A stretch of 64,000 bases of DNA from Moorena sp. SIOASIH (GTDB lineage: Bacteria > Cyanobacteriota > Cyanobacteriia > Cyanobacteriales > Coleofasciculaceae). The stretch covers positions 310,001-374,000 of the forward strand of contig NZ_JAAHIH010000003.1 in assembly GCF_010671925.1 (NCBI RefSeq), in the 5' to 3' direction. Of the stretch, positions 1 to 9,349 are shown piece after piece. The notes under the pieces were generated by a model. The model worked only from the letters and a program-made list of their open reading frames with translations. It made no database searches and was not told the origin of the DNA. Each line of letters starts with the position of its first letter. The stretch's first letter is position 1. Both the position numbers and the translations under genes were made by a program.

Positions 1-295
1 CTATAAAGAGCTCAAATCCCTTGACAGATATGGATTTCAGGGAACAGGGCTAAACCGAAGCCGAATTATTGAAAGCCTTGCAGCGCCATGGTTATAGCTT
101 CGTTTACCAATCAGCGCTGACAGCTGTGATAATTCAGCTAATTTCCTTAAAAATTAAGAGCTGATAAACTTTGCTTACAAATCTTAAAAAACTAGGTGTG
201 GTTTATTACCCTGTAGATGTAGGAAAGCGCCAGTAAAATCCAGTTTTTGGGCTAATTTACCGTGCTTTTCACAGAAAAGAGACAAGCAGTTAATC

Positions 296-1747
296 ATGGG
301 TACTTTCAATTTAGGCACTTTCAGCGGCAATCCCATCAGCCGCAATCGTTACACACTCACTACCTCAGACGCCACTGATGTGTTTAAGTTTAGGGTCTCA
401 AACAACCGTCAAATTAACCTAAATTTACACAATATCAGTGCGGGAGATGATGCTAACCTCAGACTCTACCGGGACACTAACAACAATGGCATCTTTGACT
501 TGGGCGACCAACAAGTGGCTAGCTCTTTACAGGGTGGCAATGCTGACGATGTTATCAACTACAGTGCTACCAGTGGAACTTACTTTGCCCAGGTAAAACG
601 CTATGCTCCTGGTAGCAATGGAAATGTTTCCTATGATTTAGAGTTGTCTAGAACTAGCAAACCAAATACCTATCAGCCCTTTAACCCGAACCAAGTCTTT
701 TCCCTCAACAGTAACTCAGGGGCAGAGCACATTATCTACCTTGACTTTGATGGTCATACTACCACAAATACCCTATGGAACAAGAACTTCGGGAGTTCCA
801 TTGTGACCCCTGCCTATGACACGGATGGGGATACTTCCAATTTCTCCACTGCTGAGAGAGAGACTATTTGGCGCATTTGGCAACGGGTGGCAGAAGACTT
901 TAGTCCCTTTGATGTGAATGTGACTACTGCCCAACCTTCCGATGACCAACTCAAAAAAACTAGCGATAGTGATTCCCAATGGGGCATTCGCGTTGTGATT
1001 GGGGGAGATGGTTCCTGGTATCAAAAAGGTACCGGTGGTTTGGCTTATATGAATTCATTCAACTGGGACAGTGATACCCCCGCCTTTATTTTTTCAGAGA
1101 ATCGCGCTGGAGGTAATGAGAAAGCGGTGGCTGAAACTATTAGCCATGAGGTAGCTCATACCTTGGGTCTTACACATGACGGTAATTTAACCAACGAGTA
1201 CTACAATGGTCATGGCAATGGCAGTGTCGAAACAGGGTGGGCTCCTATTATGGGAGAGGGCAACGATAGAAATCTAACTCAATGGAGCAAAGGTGAGTAT
1301 ACCGGTGCCAGCAACCAAGAAGATGACCTAGATATCATCACTGGGCAAAATGGTTTTGGCTATCGCCTGGACGATTATAGTAACCAGCTAACCAGTGCAG
1401 CAGCGCTATCGATCAATGATGGTCAGGTGGAAACTTATGGCATTATTGAACAAAATAACGACATTGACTGGTTCACGTTCAATTCAACAACGGGCAACAT
1501 AGCCCTAGATATTAAGCCTTTTGAGCGAGGACCTAATTTAGACATTCTGGCTCAGCTATATAATGCTTCCGGTCAACTGATTAGCTCCTCTAATCCCATC
1601 GGTTCTCTGTCCGCTAGCTTTAATGTTGACCTGAATCCAGGACAGTATTATCTAAGCATTGATGGTACTGGTCAAGGAAACTTAGCTACCGGATACAGTG
1701 ATTACGGCAGCTTAGGACAATACTCTATTACAGGCACGGTTGCTTAG
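296..1747 (+). CDS. PPC-domain zinc metalloprotease, probably secreted
   Basis: Protein of 483 residues. The zinc site HEVAHTLGLTHD lies at about residues 284-295 and matches the HExxHxxGxxH pattern of metzincin-type proteases. The catalytic region opens with a YLDFDGH motif near residue 148. An N-terminal beta-rich stretch (about 1-115) and the C-terminal stretch (about 370-483) both resemble pre-peptidase C-terminal (PPC) domains, with the NDIDWFTF and GQYYLSIDGTG signatures in the C-terminal one. No classical N-terminal signal peptide is visible, so export, if real, would use another route. The inferred role is extracellular protein degradation. The family is recognised with confidence; substrate and secretion path are not known from sequence. 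Confidence 0.8.
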   Translation: MGTFNLGTFSGNPISRNRYTLTTSDATDVFKFRVSNNRQINLNLHNISAGDDANLRLYRDTNNNGIFDLGDQQVASSLQGGNADDVINYSATSGTYFAQVKRYAPGSNGNVSYDLELSRTSKPNTYQPFNPNQVFSLNSNSGAEHIIYLDFDGHTTTNTLWNKNFGSSIVTPAYDTDGDTSNFSTAERETIWRIWQRVAEDFSPFDVNVTTAQPSDDQLKKTSDSDSQWGIRVVIGGDGSWYQKGTGGLAYMNSFNWDSDTPAFIFSENRAGGNEKAVAETISHEVAHTLGLTHDGNLTNEYYNGHGNGSVETGWAPIMGEGNDRNLTQWSKGEYTGASNQEDDLDIITGQNGFGYRLDDYSNQLTSAAALSINDGQVETYGIIEQNNDIDWFTFNSTTGNIALDIKPFERGPNLDILAQLYNASGQLISSSNPIGSLSASFNVDLNPGQYYLSIDGTGQGNLATGYSDYGSLGQYSITGTVA

Positions 1748-1832
1748 ACTCTGCAATCTCTAGCTTTAGAAACTTTCTTCAACATCTTCTGATACCAAGT
1801 TGCGGTCAAACGTACAACTTTATCTTCCCCCA

Positions 1833-2105
1833 ATCTCCCTATCTCCCTATCTCCCTATCTCCCTATCTCCCTATCTCCCTATCTCCCTATCCAACCAATC
1901 TACTATCGTAAGCATTCAGCCGTCAGCCGTCAGCCGTCAGCCGTCAGCCGTCAGCCGTCAGCCGTCAGCCGTCAGCCGTCAGCCGTCAGCATTCAGCTGA
2001 CGTAACAAAGATTAAACGAATGCTTACTTGTTTTATTTAAAAGCTCAAAGCTCAAAGCTGAGAGCTGAGAGCTGAGAGCTGAGAGCTGAGAGCTGAGAGC
2101 TGAAT
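1833..2105. repeat. Three adjacent short tandem repeat blocks
   Basis: An 8-bp unit TCTCCCTA repeats at about 1833-1890, a 7-bp unit CAGCCGT at about 1917-1994, and a 7-bp unit GAGCTGA at about 2050-2101. The last two lie inside a cassette that starts GTAAGCATTCAGC and ends GCTGAATGCTTAC. The same cassette recurs near 14.1 kb and 19.15-20.2 kb. An ORF can be drawn through it but its protein is pure repeat. Confidence 0.85.
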
Positions 2106-2760
2106 GCTTACCTACTATCTTTGAATGCAACTCGGTATGATATCAAAGGGGATGTTGAGAATTTAGACGAGTTTAACGCTTCCTCACCCAACTCCGAAAT
2201 TCTGCTACCAACTGCAAATAATCTTTGGTGTCCACCTCTGCTAAAAATCCCTCAATTTACCCTATAGGTAAACCAGGAAAAGCAAAACTTTATTGACAAA
2301 GACTATATTCTCGATATCGTAACTGATAAATCTCAAAAGATTCACCATAATAAAGCCAAAATTATGAAACCCCTAACTCTGCATACACTGCAAAACGGTT
2401 CATAGAACTACTGGTAATATCAATTTATACTACTAAATCGGGAGCTGTAGCGGTTTCTAAATTAATCCTTTTTTTGCCCTTAATTATGCTAATTTTTTGG
2501 ATATAAAAGTTTTTATATAACTTCGGAATAGGGAATAGGGAATAGGGAATAGGGAATAGAGCAGTTGGCATTCAACATAAGTATTGATTATTGCAAATAT
2601 ATAAGTGGACTGTATCTTTTTTGTCCAATTTTATTAATTAACTTATCTGCAAATGGCTAGATGACCTACATTCAATGTTCTTAACCCTACTCCCTATTCC
2701 CTACTCCCTACTCCCTAAAACCCAGAACAAAAGTACCTCAACCAATTTAGAACTGCTATA
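2106..2760. other. Intergenic stretch with heptamers and a MITE end
   Basis: No convincing gene. It is AT-rich, with a GGGAATA heptamer tract at about 2526-2556. The block GTACCTCAACCAATTTAGAA ending in CTGCTATA (2733-2760) is the right end of the TATAGC...GAGGTAC MITE family also seen at 10.64, 23.7 and 36.1 kb. It abuts the stop codon of the next gene. Confidence 0.5.
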
Positions 2761-3477
2761 TTACTTCAGCGTCTCCTTAAACCTATCCTCAAACTGATCT
2801 TTAGTCATTTTGCCACCTTCTAGGTCTTCACAGAGGGTTTGAATTTTTTCTGTAAGCTGCTGATCTGCATCTGGGTCTTCAAGCAGGGCTTTTTGCTTTT
2901 TCTTAAGGGGACGAAACAACCAAGGCTGGATAAATCCTGACTTCGGTTCTTGCCATAACCCTTTTCCTTGGCGTTCCGCATCTGCCTCTGCCAACAGAAG
3001 AGAGATAGCCATCTCACGAGGGCACTTACTAAAATAATCGTAATAAATCAGTGCTAATCCTTCTTTTACTAAACTATGCTGAAGAAACGTGCCATCCAAT
3101 AAGTAAACTTCGCCAATGCTACGATTGTAGCGAGTGTCGATGTCGGTAATTCTCAATTTAACTTTATTCCCGTTTTCTTCTACCAACTGTTTGACCCAGT
3201 CTTTACCTTCTTTGCCCCACTTAAATTGACTTTGATAGAGCGCATTGTCCTGATTTTTATCCTCAAGTTTTTTGTAACCCCACCCCTTAGGAGTTTCTGG
3301 TGCATCAATGTAAACGAAGCGCACTGTAATTTCTTCTCCGGAGGCATCAATCACATCAATGGTGTCAGCATCGGAAACTTTCTTAACAGCGTAGGTCTCT
3401 AGGGACTCAAAGTATGGCGGTACTTGAGAAGCAACTGACCCTACTTTACTTAAAATTTCACTAATCAAGTCTGTCAT
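2761..3477 (-). CDS. Thermonuclease (SNase)-family protein
   Basis: 238 residues. The staphylococcal-nuclease fold is recognised from DADTIDV (about 36-42, calcium and phosphate site), VRFVYIDAPET (about 52-62, first catalytic Arg and the DAPE block) and RYNRSIGEVYL (about 115-125, Glu and second Arg region). A conserved WLF follows. The last 45 residues are charged and helical and are not part of the usual domain. No signal peptide is seen at the N terminus, unlike secreted SNases. The likely activity is calcium-dependent phosphodiester cleavage of DNA or RNA. It is a single gene with no visible operon partner. Confidence 0.82.
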   Translation of the reverse strand: MTDLISEILSKVGSVASQVPPYFESLETYAVKKVSDADTIDVIDASGEEITVRFVYIDAPETPKGWGYKKLEDKNQDNALYQSQFKWGKEGKDWVKQLVEENGNKVKLRITDIDTRYNRSIGEVYLLDGTFLQHSLVKEGLALIYYDYFSKCPREMAISLLLAEADAERQGKGLWQEPKSGFIQPWLFRPLKKKQKALLEDPDADQQLTEKIQTLCEDLEGGKMTKDQFEDRFKETLK

Positions 3478-3833
3478 GGCGTAAATCGTATCAGGACTCA
3501 GATAAAAGTAATCGGTGAACAGGCCATCAGTGCCTCAAATCAACAGCCGATGCTATTCTAGATTTAAGACTAACCATAGCAAAACACTTACTGGCTGTCC
3601 ATTCCCTTCAATCATCCCACAACGGGAGCAACGCCAGATGAGGGAGGTCAGTTATTTCCCTGTCCGCTCCACCAGTGACCTTCAAGACAGGTGTCAACAG
3701 ATTGATATATGATAAAAGTCTGTGACCAAGAAACGCGGGATACAAGCCCCGTCCTTCCAGGACGGTTAACCCGTGAAACTCAAAAATATTCAGCTTCTAT
3801 GTTAGAATGATATGAAGTTGCTCGGTAGCAATA

Positions 3834-5054
3834 ATGTTTGTACTAGAGTTCAAAGTCAATCCCAAGCCCACACAAATCTCAGCCATAGAGGAAGCCATTC
3901 GGACAACACAGTTTGTCAGAAATAAAGCGCTTCGCTATTGGATGGATCATCGTGGCGTGGGAAAGAAAGAACTTTTTAGGTACAACACATTGCTTAGAAA
4001 AGAGTTTAAGTTTGTTGAGGATTTAAACTCTCATGCTTGTCAAGTAGGGATAGAGCGGGTTGTCAGAGCAATTAATCGATTTTTTGAGAATTGCAAAAAG
4101 AGCAAACCCGGTAAGAAGGGCTATCCTCGCTTTAAAAAGCGCTCTCGTTCAGTTGAGTATAAAATCTCAGGCTGGAAGTTATCGGAAAACCGAAAACACA
4201 TTGAATTTACCGATAAGAAAAGAATTGGTCGGCTCAAACTCATTGGTTCTCGTGATTTAAATTACTTTCAACCCGAACAGATTAAACGGGTTTCGATTTT
4301 GAGACGGGCTGATGGATATTATGTGCAATTCATTATTGGATTAGACCCTAGAGACATCGTCCCAGCAATAGAACCTTCTCAAAAAGCGCTAGGGCTGGAT
4401 TTAGGGATTAAATACTTTCTGGCACAGAGCAATGGTCAGACAGAACCGAATCCACAGTTCTACCGAAAATCTGAGCGACAACTGAACCGAGCTAACCGAA
4501 AAAAGTCTAAAAAGTTCCGTAAAGGAAAACCACAAACTCAGAACTATATCAAGGCAAGACAGAGATACGCACGAAAACATTTAAGAGTAAGTCGGCAGCG
4601 AGAAGAGTTTGCAAAGAGAGTTGCACTCCGTTTAATCCAGTCTAACGTATGGCGCGCCTATGTTCGCGCAGCGTGCCGAAGGCAAGACTTAAATGTTAAA
4701 GGCTTGGTCAAAAATCGTCGTCTTTCCAAAAGTATTAGTGATGCTGGATGGTCAAATTTCCGCAGATGGTTAGAATACTTTGGTTATAAATATAGCAATG
4801 TTACGGTGGCAGTACCGCCTCATAATACCTCTCAAAACTGTTCTAATTGTGGGAAAAAAGTGCATAAATCTCTATCAACAAGAACCCATATTTGTCCTGA
4901 TTGTGGGTTGATTCAATACCGGTATATTAACGCTGCATTGAACATTTTGCAACTGGGTTTAAGTACGGTGTGCCCCACCGGAACTTATACGCTTGGGGAG
5001 AGATTCCCTCTAGCTGCGTTGGATAGGTCCTGCTCAGTTACGGAGCCTCAATGA
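3834..5054 (+). CDS. tnpB: IS200/IS605-type TnpB with lost RuvC residues
   Basis: 406 residues, full length for an RNA-guided TnpB/IS1341-type protein. RuvC-I is present as LGLDLGIKYF (about residue 184), and the zinc finger is present as CSNCGKK...CPDCGL. Two catalytic sites are altered. The RuvC-II block, normally xEDLNVKGL, reads RRQDLNVKGL after an insertion of a GTTCGCG-type palindrome (about 4650-4684), so Glu is replaced by Gln. The RuvC-III block, normally DRDxNAA, reads YRYINAALNI, so both Asp are Tyr. The reading frame is otherwise open. No tnpA lies next to it. It is probably nuclease-dead: either a decaying element or a domesticated DNA binder. Confidence 0.85.
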   Translation: MFVLEFKVNPKPTQISAIEEAIRTTQFVRNKALRYWMDHRGVGKKELFRYNTLLRKEFKFVEDLNSHACQVGIERVVRAINRFFENCKKSKPGKKGYPRFKKRSRSVEYKISGWKLSENRKHIEFTDKKRIGRLKLIGSRDLNYFQPEQIKRVSILRRADGYYVQFIIGLDPRDIVPAIEPSQKALGLDLGIKYFLAQSNGQTEPNPQFYRKSERQLNRANRKKSKKFRKGKPQTQNYIKARQRYARKHLRVSRQREEFAKRVALRLIQSNVWRAYVRAACRRQDLNVKGLVKNRRLSKSISDAGWSNFRRWLEYFGYKYSNVTVAVPPHNTSQNCSNCGKKVHKSLSTRTHICPDCGLIQYRYINAALNILQLGLSTVCPTGTYTLGERFPLAALDRSCSVTEPQ

Positions 5055-5059
5055 ACCAA

Positions 5060-5093
5060 GAATCCCCGCCGTTCTACGGCGCGGGAGTGTCAA
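5060..5093 (+). mobile_element. tnpB element right end hairpin
   Basis: Hairpin with CCCGCCG and CGGCGCGGG arms followed by AGTGTCAA, six bases after the tnpB stop. The same hairpin-plus-GTGTCAA architecture occurs at 12094-12123 and 26499-26531, and as GATGTCAA at 59361-59405 and 61150-61194. In TnpB systems this position is the 3' end of the guide RNA scaffold; that role here is inferred. Confidence 0.6.
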
Positions 5094-5478
5094 GAGGAAT
5101 CATACACCTCAAAAGCTAGTTGACTAGATCAGGATTTTCTAGCAGTGTTTAGTGTTGAAAAACCCGCTAGCTGACTCCCCATGATGGACTGCATCAAGGC
5201 TTAAGTCTAGTCAAAGTCAGTCCTGGGAGTTTTGATCCGGAGCGAACGGTAAGATGTTTTCAATTATATGAAGACTTGATATCGTAGCTTATTTCCTTAG
5301 TGCTTTAGCCGAGGGAAAGTTCAAGTTCGCACTAGCAAGTTTTTCATCAAGGCTGTTAACTAACTGGTGCTTCCGGTTTTTTACCATTTTATCAATGGGT
5401 AATTCTGCTGTTTCTAAAACGTTTATCTATATTGCTGTAAAGTACTCAACTGTAATACCCACTATTGGAGGAAAAACG

Positions 5479-6441
5479 ATGATTCGAGAGTTCATGAAGA
5501 GAAATTTTCGACACTTTAATGCAGCCGTGTGTGTTCAGGCGGCTGAAGGATGGGTGAAACACCTGGAATCTGGTAATAAAATGTTCCTGACTATGGCTGG
5601 TGCCATGAGTACAGGAGAGCTGGGTATCTCTCTGGCTGAAATGATTCGCCAAGACAAGGTACATGCCATTTGCTGTACTGGAGCGAATCTTGAAGAGGAT
5701 ATCTTCAATCTGGTTGCCCACTCTCAATATAAGAGATTACCGGATTATCGTTCACTGAAACCAGAAGAGGAAAAGGCTCTTTTTGAGTCCGGGATGAATC
5801 GAGTTACTGATACCTGTATCCCTGAAGAAGAAGCGATGAGGAAAATTGATCAGCATATGGTGAAACTGTGGCAAGCAGCTGATCAATCTGGCAAAAGCTT
5901 TTTCCCATACGAGTTCATTTATCAACTTATTGAAAGTCAAGAGCTTAAAGACTCTTATGAAATTGATCCTTGTGACTCATGGGTGATCGCAGCATGGCAG
6001 AAACAAATTCCTATTTTTGTTCCTGGATGGGAGGATTCAACTCTGGGAAATTCCTTTGTTTCTGAAGTTATCAAAGGCAATATCAGTCGCTTGAATGTTG
6101 TGCGGAGCGGTCTTGAGCTGATGGTATTTCTTGTGAATTGGTATAAGGAAAATACTAGAGATTTTTCCATGGGGTTCTTTCAAATTGGGGGTGGAATTGC
6201 TGGAGATTTTCCCATCTGCGTTGTGCCACTGATCCACCAGGATCTCAAGGAAGACTGTAAGTTGTGGAGTTACTTCGCGCAGATTAGTGATTGTACCACC
6301 TCATACGGTTCCTACAGTGGCGCACTACCTAGTGAAAAGATTAGTTGGGGCAAACTTGATACGGACACCCCTAGTTACGTGATTGAATCGGACGCATCAA
6401 TTGTAGCTCCGCTGATTTTTAATTACGTCCTGGGTCACTAA
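5479..6441 (+). CDS. Deoxyhypusine synthase-like protein
   Basis: 320 residues from the ATG at 5479, chosen because GGAGG sits 8 bases upstream; a longer frame from 5395 lacks a ribosome site. The NAD-binding motif TMAGAMSTGELG (about 36-47) and the C-terminal SWGKLDTD, whose Lys (about 292) matches the substrate-linking lysine of deoxyhypusine synthase, identify the family. Bacteria lack eIF5A, so bacterial members are thought to act in polyamine metabolism, for example homospermidine formation, or on unknown targets. The immediate neighbours (tnpB and rpsD) give no pathway clue. The family call is strong; the substrate is unknown. Confidence 0.85.
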   Translation: MIREFMKRNFRHFNAAVCVQAAEGWVKHLESGNKMFLTMAGAMSTGELGISLAEMIRQDKVHAICCTGANLEEDIFNLVAHSQYKRLPDYRSLKPEEEKALFESGMNRVTDTCIPEEEAMRKIDQHMVKLWQAADQSGKSFFPYEFIYQLIESQELKDSYEIDPCDSWVIAAWQKQIPIFVPGWEDSTLGNSFVSEVIKGNISRLNVVRSGLELMVFLVNWYKENTRDFSMGFFQIGGGIAGDFPICVVPLIHQDLKEDCKLWSYFAQISDCTTSYGSYSGALPSEKISWGKLDTDTPSYVIESDASIVAPLIFNYVLGH

Positions 6442-6879
6442 TATCATGTCCGGTTGAATACTTACACGCTTGCGCCGAATCGAAGGCAGAGGGCACCCAC
6501 CCCTAACCCCTCCCAGGAGGGGAATGGCATTTGGCAGAAGAAAAGGAGTAAAGTTTAATCGGAAATGGTTTTTTATCACTAATTATCCGGACATGATATA
6601 ACCCTAGAAGTGATTATTTAGGGTAGTTGGGTCAAAGCCTTTACCCCGCCTTCTTTGGTGGAGCTATCGCCTATGAGTTCGGTAGCGCTAATCCCGTTAT
6701 ATGGAACTCAGGTGGTTTGCAGTATGGAAATTGCCGTAGATAGGGCTATTGAGCTAACACCTGCTCGAAATCTTCCCCATGCCAATTTCCTTATGCCCAC
6801 TGCCCTAATAAATTGTAAGATAATAGTTTTGGGAAATCTTTAGTCAAAATAGTACACAAGATAGTACAGAGGAAGTTAT
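6442..6879. other. Intergenic region upstream of rpsD
   Basis: No gene seen. Contains a C-rich inverted motif CCCCTCCCAGGAGGGG near 6507-6522, a form that recurs in this genome. A likely rpsD leader follows, with GAGGAAG about 6 bases before the rpsD ATG. Confidence 0.5.
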
Positions 6880-7488
6880 ATGTCCCGATATAGAGGCCCG
6901 CGTCTGCGGGTCGTTCGCCGTCTGGGTGATTTGCCCGGTTTAAGTCGTAAAACACCCCGCCGTGCCTATCCCCCAGGTCAACATGGTCAAAACCGTCGGA
7001 AACGCTCAGAATATGCGATCCGTCTCGAAGAAAAGCAAAAACTGCGCTATAACTACGGAGTGACTGAAAAGCAGTTAATTCGCTATGTCCGTAAAGCTCG
7101 TCGAGCCACTGGTTCCACTGGACAAGCTTTGCTGCAACTGCTAGAGATGCGACTGGATAACACAGTCTTCCGCATGGGTATGGGAGGTACCATCCCAGCG
7201 GCTCGTCAGCTCGTGAATCACGGTCATGTTACTGTAAATGGTCAAGTAGTTAATATTCCTAGCTATCAGTGTCGCCCTGGCGATGTGATTGCGGTTAGAA
7301 ACCGTGATCAATCCCGCCGTCTAGTAGAACGTAACTTGGAATTTCCTGGCTTAGCAAACCTTCCTAGTCATTTAGAGTTTGATAAGAACACCTTCACCGG
7401 TAAGGTGAATGGGATTATTGATCGGGAATGGGTGGCATTACAAATTAACGAGCTACTGGTGGTTGAGTACTACTCCAGGAAAGTCTAA
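6880..7488 (+). CDS. rpsD: 30S ribosomal protein S4
   Basis: 202 residues, the usual cyanobacterial length. It begins [16 protein letters not shown] and carries the S4 RNA-binding domain around residues 88-150 ([13 protein letters not shown] and [14 protein letters not shown]). S4 binds 16S rRNA early in small-subunit assembly. GAGGAAG precedes the ATG. It stands alone, as in many cyanobacteria where rpsD is outside the main ribosomal operon. A long minisatellite begins about 50 bp after its stop. Confidence 0.97.
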   Translation: MSRYRGPRLRVVRRLGDLPGLSRKTPRRAYPPGQHGQNRRKRSEYAIRLEEKQKLRYNYGVTEKQLIRYVRKARRATGSTGQALLQLLEMRLDNTVFRMGMGGTIPAARQLVNHGHVTVNGQVVNIPSYQCRPGDVIAVRNRDQSRRLVERNLEFPGLANLPSHLEFDKNTFTGKVNGIIDREWVALQINELLVVEYYSRKV

Positions 7489-7536
7489 CCCGGGTTGAAG
7501 GTTTACAACAACGGTTGTTCGCGTAGCGTGGCCTTT

Positions 7537-8098
7537 TGGCCAAGGTTAACAGGTTGAAGGTTAACAGGTTGAAGGTTAACAGGTTGAAGGTTAACAGGTT
7601 GAAGGTTAACAGGTTGAAGGTTAACAGGTTGAAGGTTAACAGGTTGAAGGTTAACAGGTTGAAGGTTAACAGGTTGAAGGTTCGGCTTCAGTTGAAAGTT
7701 AACAGGTTGAAGGTTGTTCGCGTAGCGTGGCCGAAAGGCCAAGGTTCTAACCTGGAACCTACTAAGCTCGAACCGGCTAACCTGGAACCAAGACCAAGAA
7801 CACCTGTAACCTGCAACCTTCAACCTGATTAACCTTCAACCTTCAACCTGATTAACCTTCAACCTTCAACCTGATTAACCTGCAACCTTCAACCTGATTA
7901 ACCTGCAACCTTCAACCTGATTAACCTGCAACCTTCAACCTGATTAACCTGCAACCTTCAACCTGATTAACCTGCAACCTTCAACCTGATTAACCTTCAA
8001 CCTGAATAACCTTCAACCTTCAACCTTCAACCTGAATAACCTTCAACCTGAATAACCTTCAACCTGAGTAACCTTCAACCTGAGTAACCTGCAACCTA
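7537..8098. repeat. Minisatellite filling the rpsD-moaA gap
   Basis: About ten copies of a 15-bp unit AAGGTTAACAGGTTG at 7540-7685, two GTTCGCGTAGCGTGGCC palindromes (about 7513 and 7711), then about 280 bp of related units in the opposite sense (AACCTTCAACCTGATT with variants). The block fills the space between two converging genes. The same 15-bp theme appears inside a coding gene at 55.7 kb and near 36.2 kb. ORFs drawn through it translate to repeats only. Confidence 0.9.
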
Positions 8099-8103
8099 AA
8101 AAA

Positions 8104-9090
8104 CTATCCGCCAATTTGTGACATCGTCCTTGTATATGAACCATCGGTACCAGAGTCTCTCTCCTTGAAATTGATTTCTGGTTTAATCATCAGCAACTGT
8201 CTGACCTGCTCTCTTAAGTCAGTGGTATCAATGCCGCTGCGTAGAGCAGTTTTTAAGTCAACTTGACCTTGTTCATTAAGTAGGCAGGGACGCAGCCAAC
8301 CATCAGCAGATAGACGCATCCGATTGCAGCGATCGCAAAAACATTCTGACATCTGACTAATAAATCCCAGGGTGCCCTTGGCACCAGGAATCTGGAACAC
8401 ATCAGCTGGGCCATTACCCCGGACACTTGATTCTATCAAACCCCAGCGTAAGCGAATCCGTTGCCGTAATTCTTCCGAAGGTACCCACGCCCGCTCACCA
8501 AATAGCTGGGAGTTCCCGATGGGCATAAACTCGATAAATCGAACGTGCCAGGAGCGGTCAATGGTTAGAGCAGCTAAATCCAGCACTTCCTGGTCATTAA
8601 CTCCTGGAATTACCACCACATTCAGCTTTAACGGGTCAAATCCAACCTGATGGGCAGCTTTTATCCCTTCCCAAGTCTGTTCCCAGCGCGAACGTCCCCG
8701 ATTGCCGATAATTTTGTCAAATGTCTCTCGATTGAGGGAGTCCAGACTAATATTAATCCGCCGTAAACCCGCTTGGTAGAGTTCCTTTGCCATACCAGCC
8801 AGTAAAAAGGCATTGGTAGTCATGGCCAAATCTTGTGTTTCGGGTAAAGATGCGATCGCTTTAACTAAATCCACTACACCTGGACGCAATAGAGGTTCAC
8901 CTCCCGTGAGGCGAAACTTTCTAAATCCTACCGGGATAAACACCTCCTCGACCAGAGTCAGCAGTTCTTGATCAGTGAGTAATTCTTGCCGTAGGATATA
9001 GTCAAGCTCTGCTCCTTGAGGCATACAGTACTGACAACGGAAGTTGCAGCGGTCAATTAGGCTAATCCGGAGATAGTCTACAGTATTCAT
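8104..9090 (-). CDS. moaA: GTP 3',8-cyclase (molybdenum cofactor)
   Basis: 328 residues. Radical-SAM motif CNFRCQYC puts the three cluster cysteines at 15, 19 and 22. A second Fe-S cluster region, CFCDRCNR...RPCL, lies near residues 250-270. The protein ends in Gly-Gly (SQIGG), which MoaA needs for activity. It converts GTP to 3',8-cyclo-GTP in the first step of molybdopterin synthesis. The usual partner moaC is not in view. Its stop codon lies only a few bases from the minisatellite. Confidence 0.95.
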   Translation of the reverse strand: MNTVDYLRISLIDRCNFRCQYCMPQGAELDYILRQELLTDQELLTLVEEVFIPVGFRKFRLTGGEPLLRPGVVDLVKAIASLPETQDLAMTTNAFLLAGMAKELYQAGLRRINISLDSLNRETFDKIIGNRGRSRWEQTWEGIKAAHQVGFDPLKLNVVVIPGVNDQEVLDLAALTIDRSWHVRFIEFMPIGNSQLFGERAWVPSEELRQRIRLRWGLIESSVRGNGPADVFQIPGAKGTLGFISQMSECFCDRCNRMRLSADGWLRPCLLNEQGQVDLKTALRSGIDTTDLREQVRQLLMIKPEINFKERDSGTDGSYTRTMSQIGG

Positions 9091-9349
9091 AATTGCACCG
9101 AACCATGGGGTTTCAAAGGGTTTTGGTAATAGGTTATACCTATTCCGGAATCAGTCCCTCAGCCCTTGTAGCTAATGCTATGCAGCATCTCTTTCCAAGA
9201 ATCCAGTGATACTGCAACGGTTAGGGTGCATTCCTTTTCTTGCAAAGTCTATTCTGTGACCCTCAAGGGAGTGTCACAATTACTTACTCATGGTGTACTC
9301 CCCTACCTAAAATCGATAAGAAACTACCAGTATCCCAGATTTAGGGGAA

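Noticed and set aside
3515..3712. 65-codon ORF between the SNase gene and tnpB
   Set aside because: No conserved pattern or ribosome site; lies in the tnpB left flank.
6655..6843. 62-codon ORF upstream of rpsD
   Set aside because: No domain or ribosome site; low-complexity leader DNA.
7503..7832. ORFs of about 100 codons on both strands in the rpsD-moaA gap
   Set aside because: They translate the 15-bp minisatellite only; a period divisible by three keeps any frame open.
7540..8098. CRISPR array
   Set aside because: Units are contiguous and lack unique spacers of constant length; no cas genes are in the window. The same holds for the arrays at 15.8, 55.7 and 63 kb.
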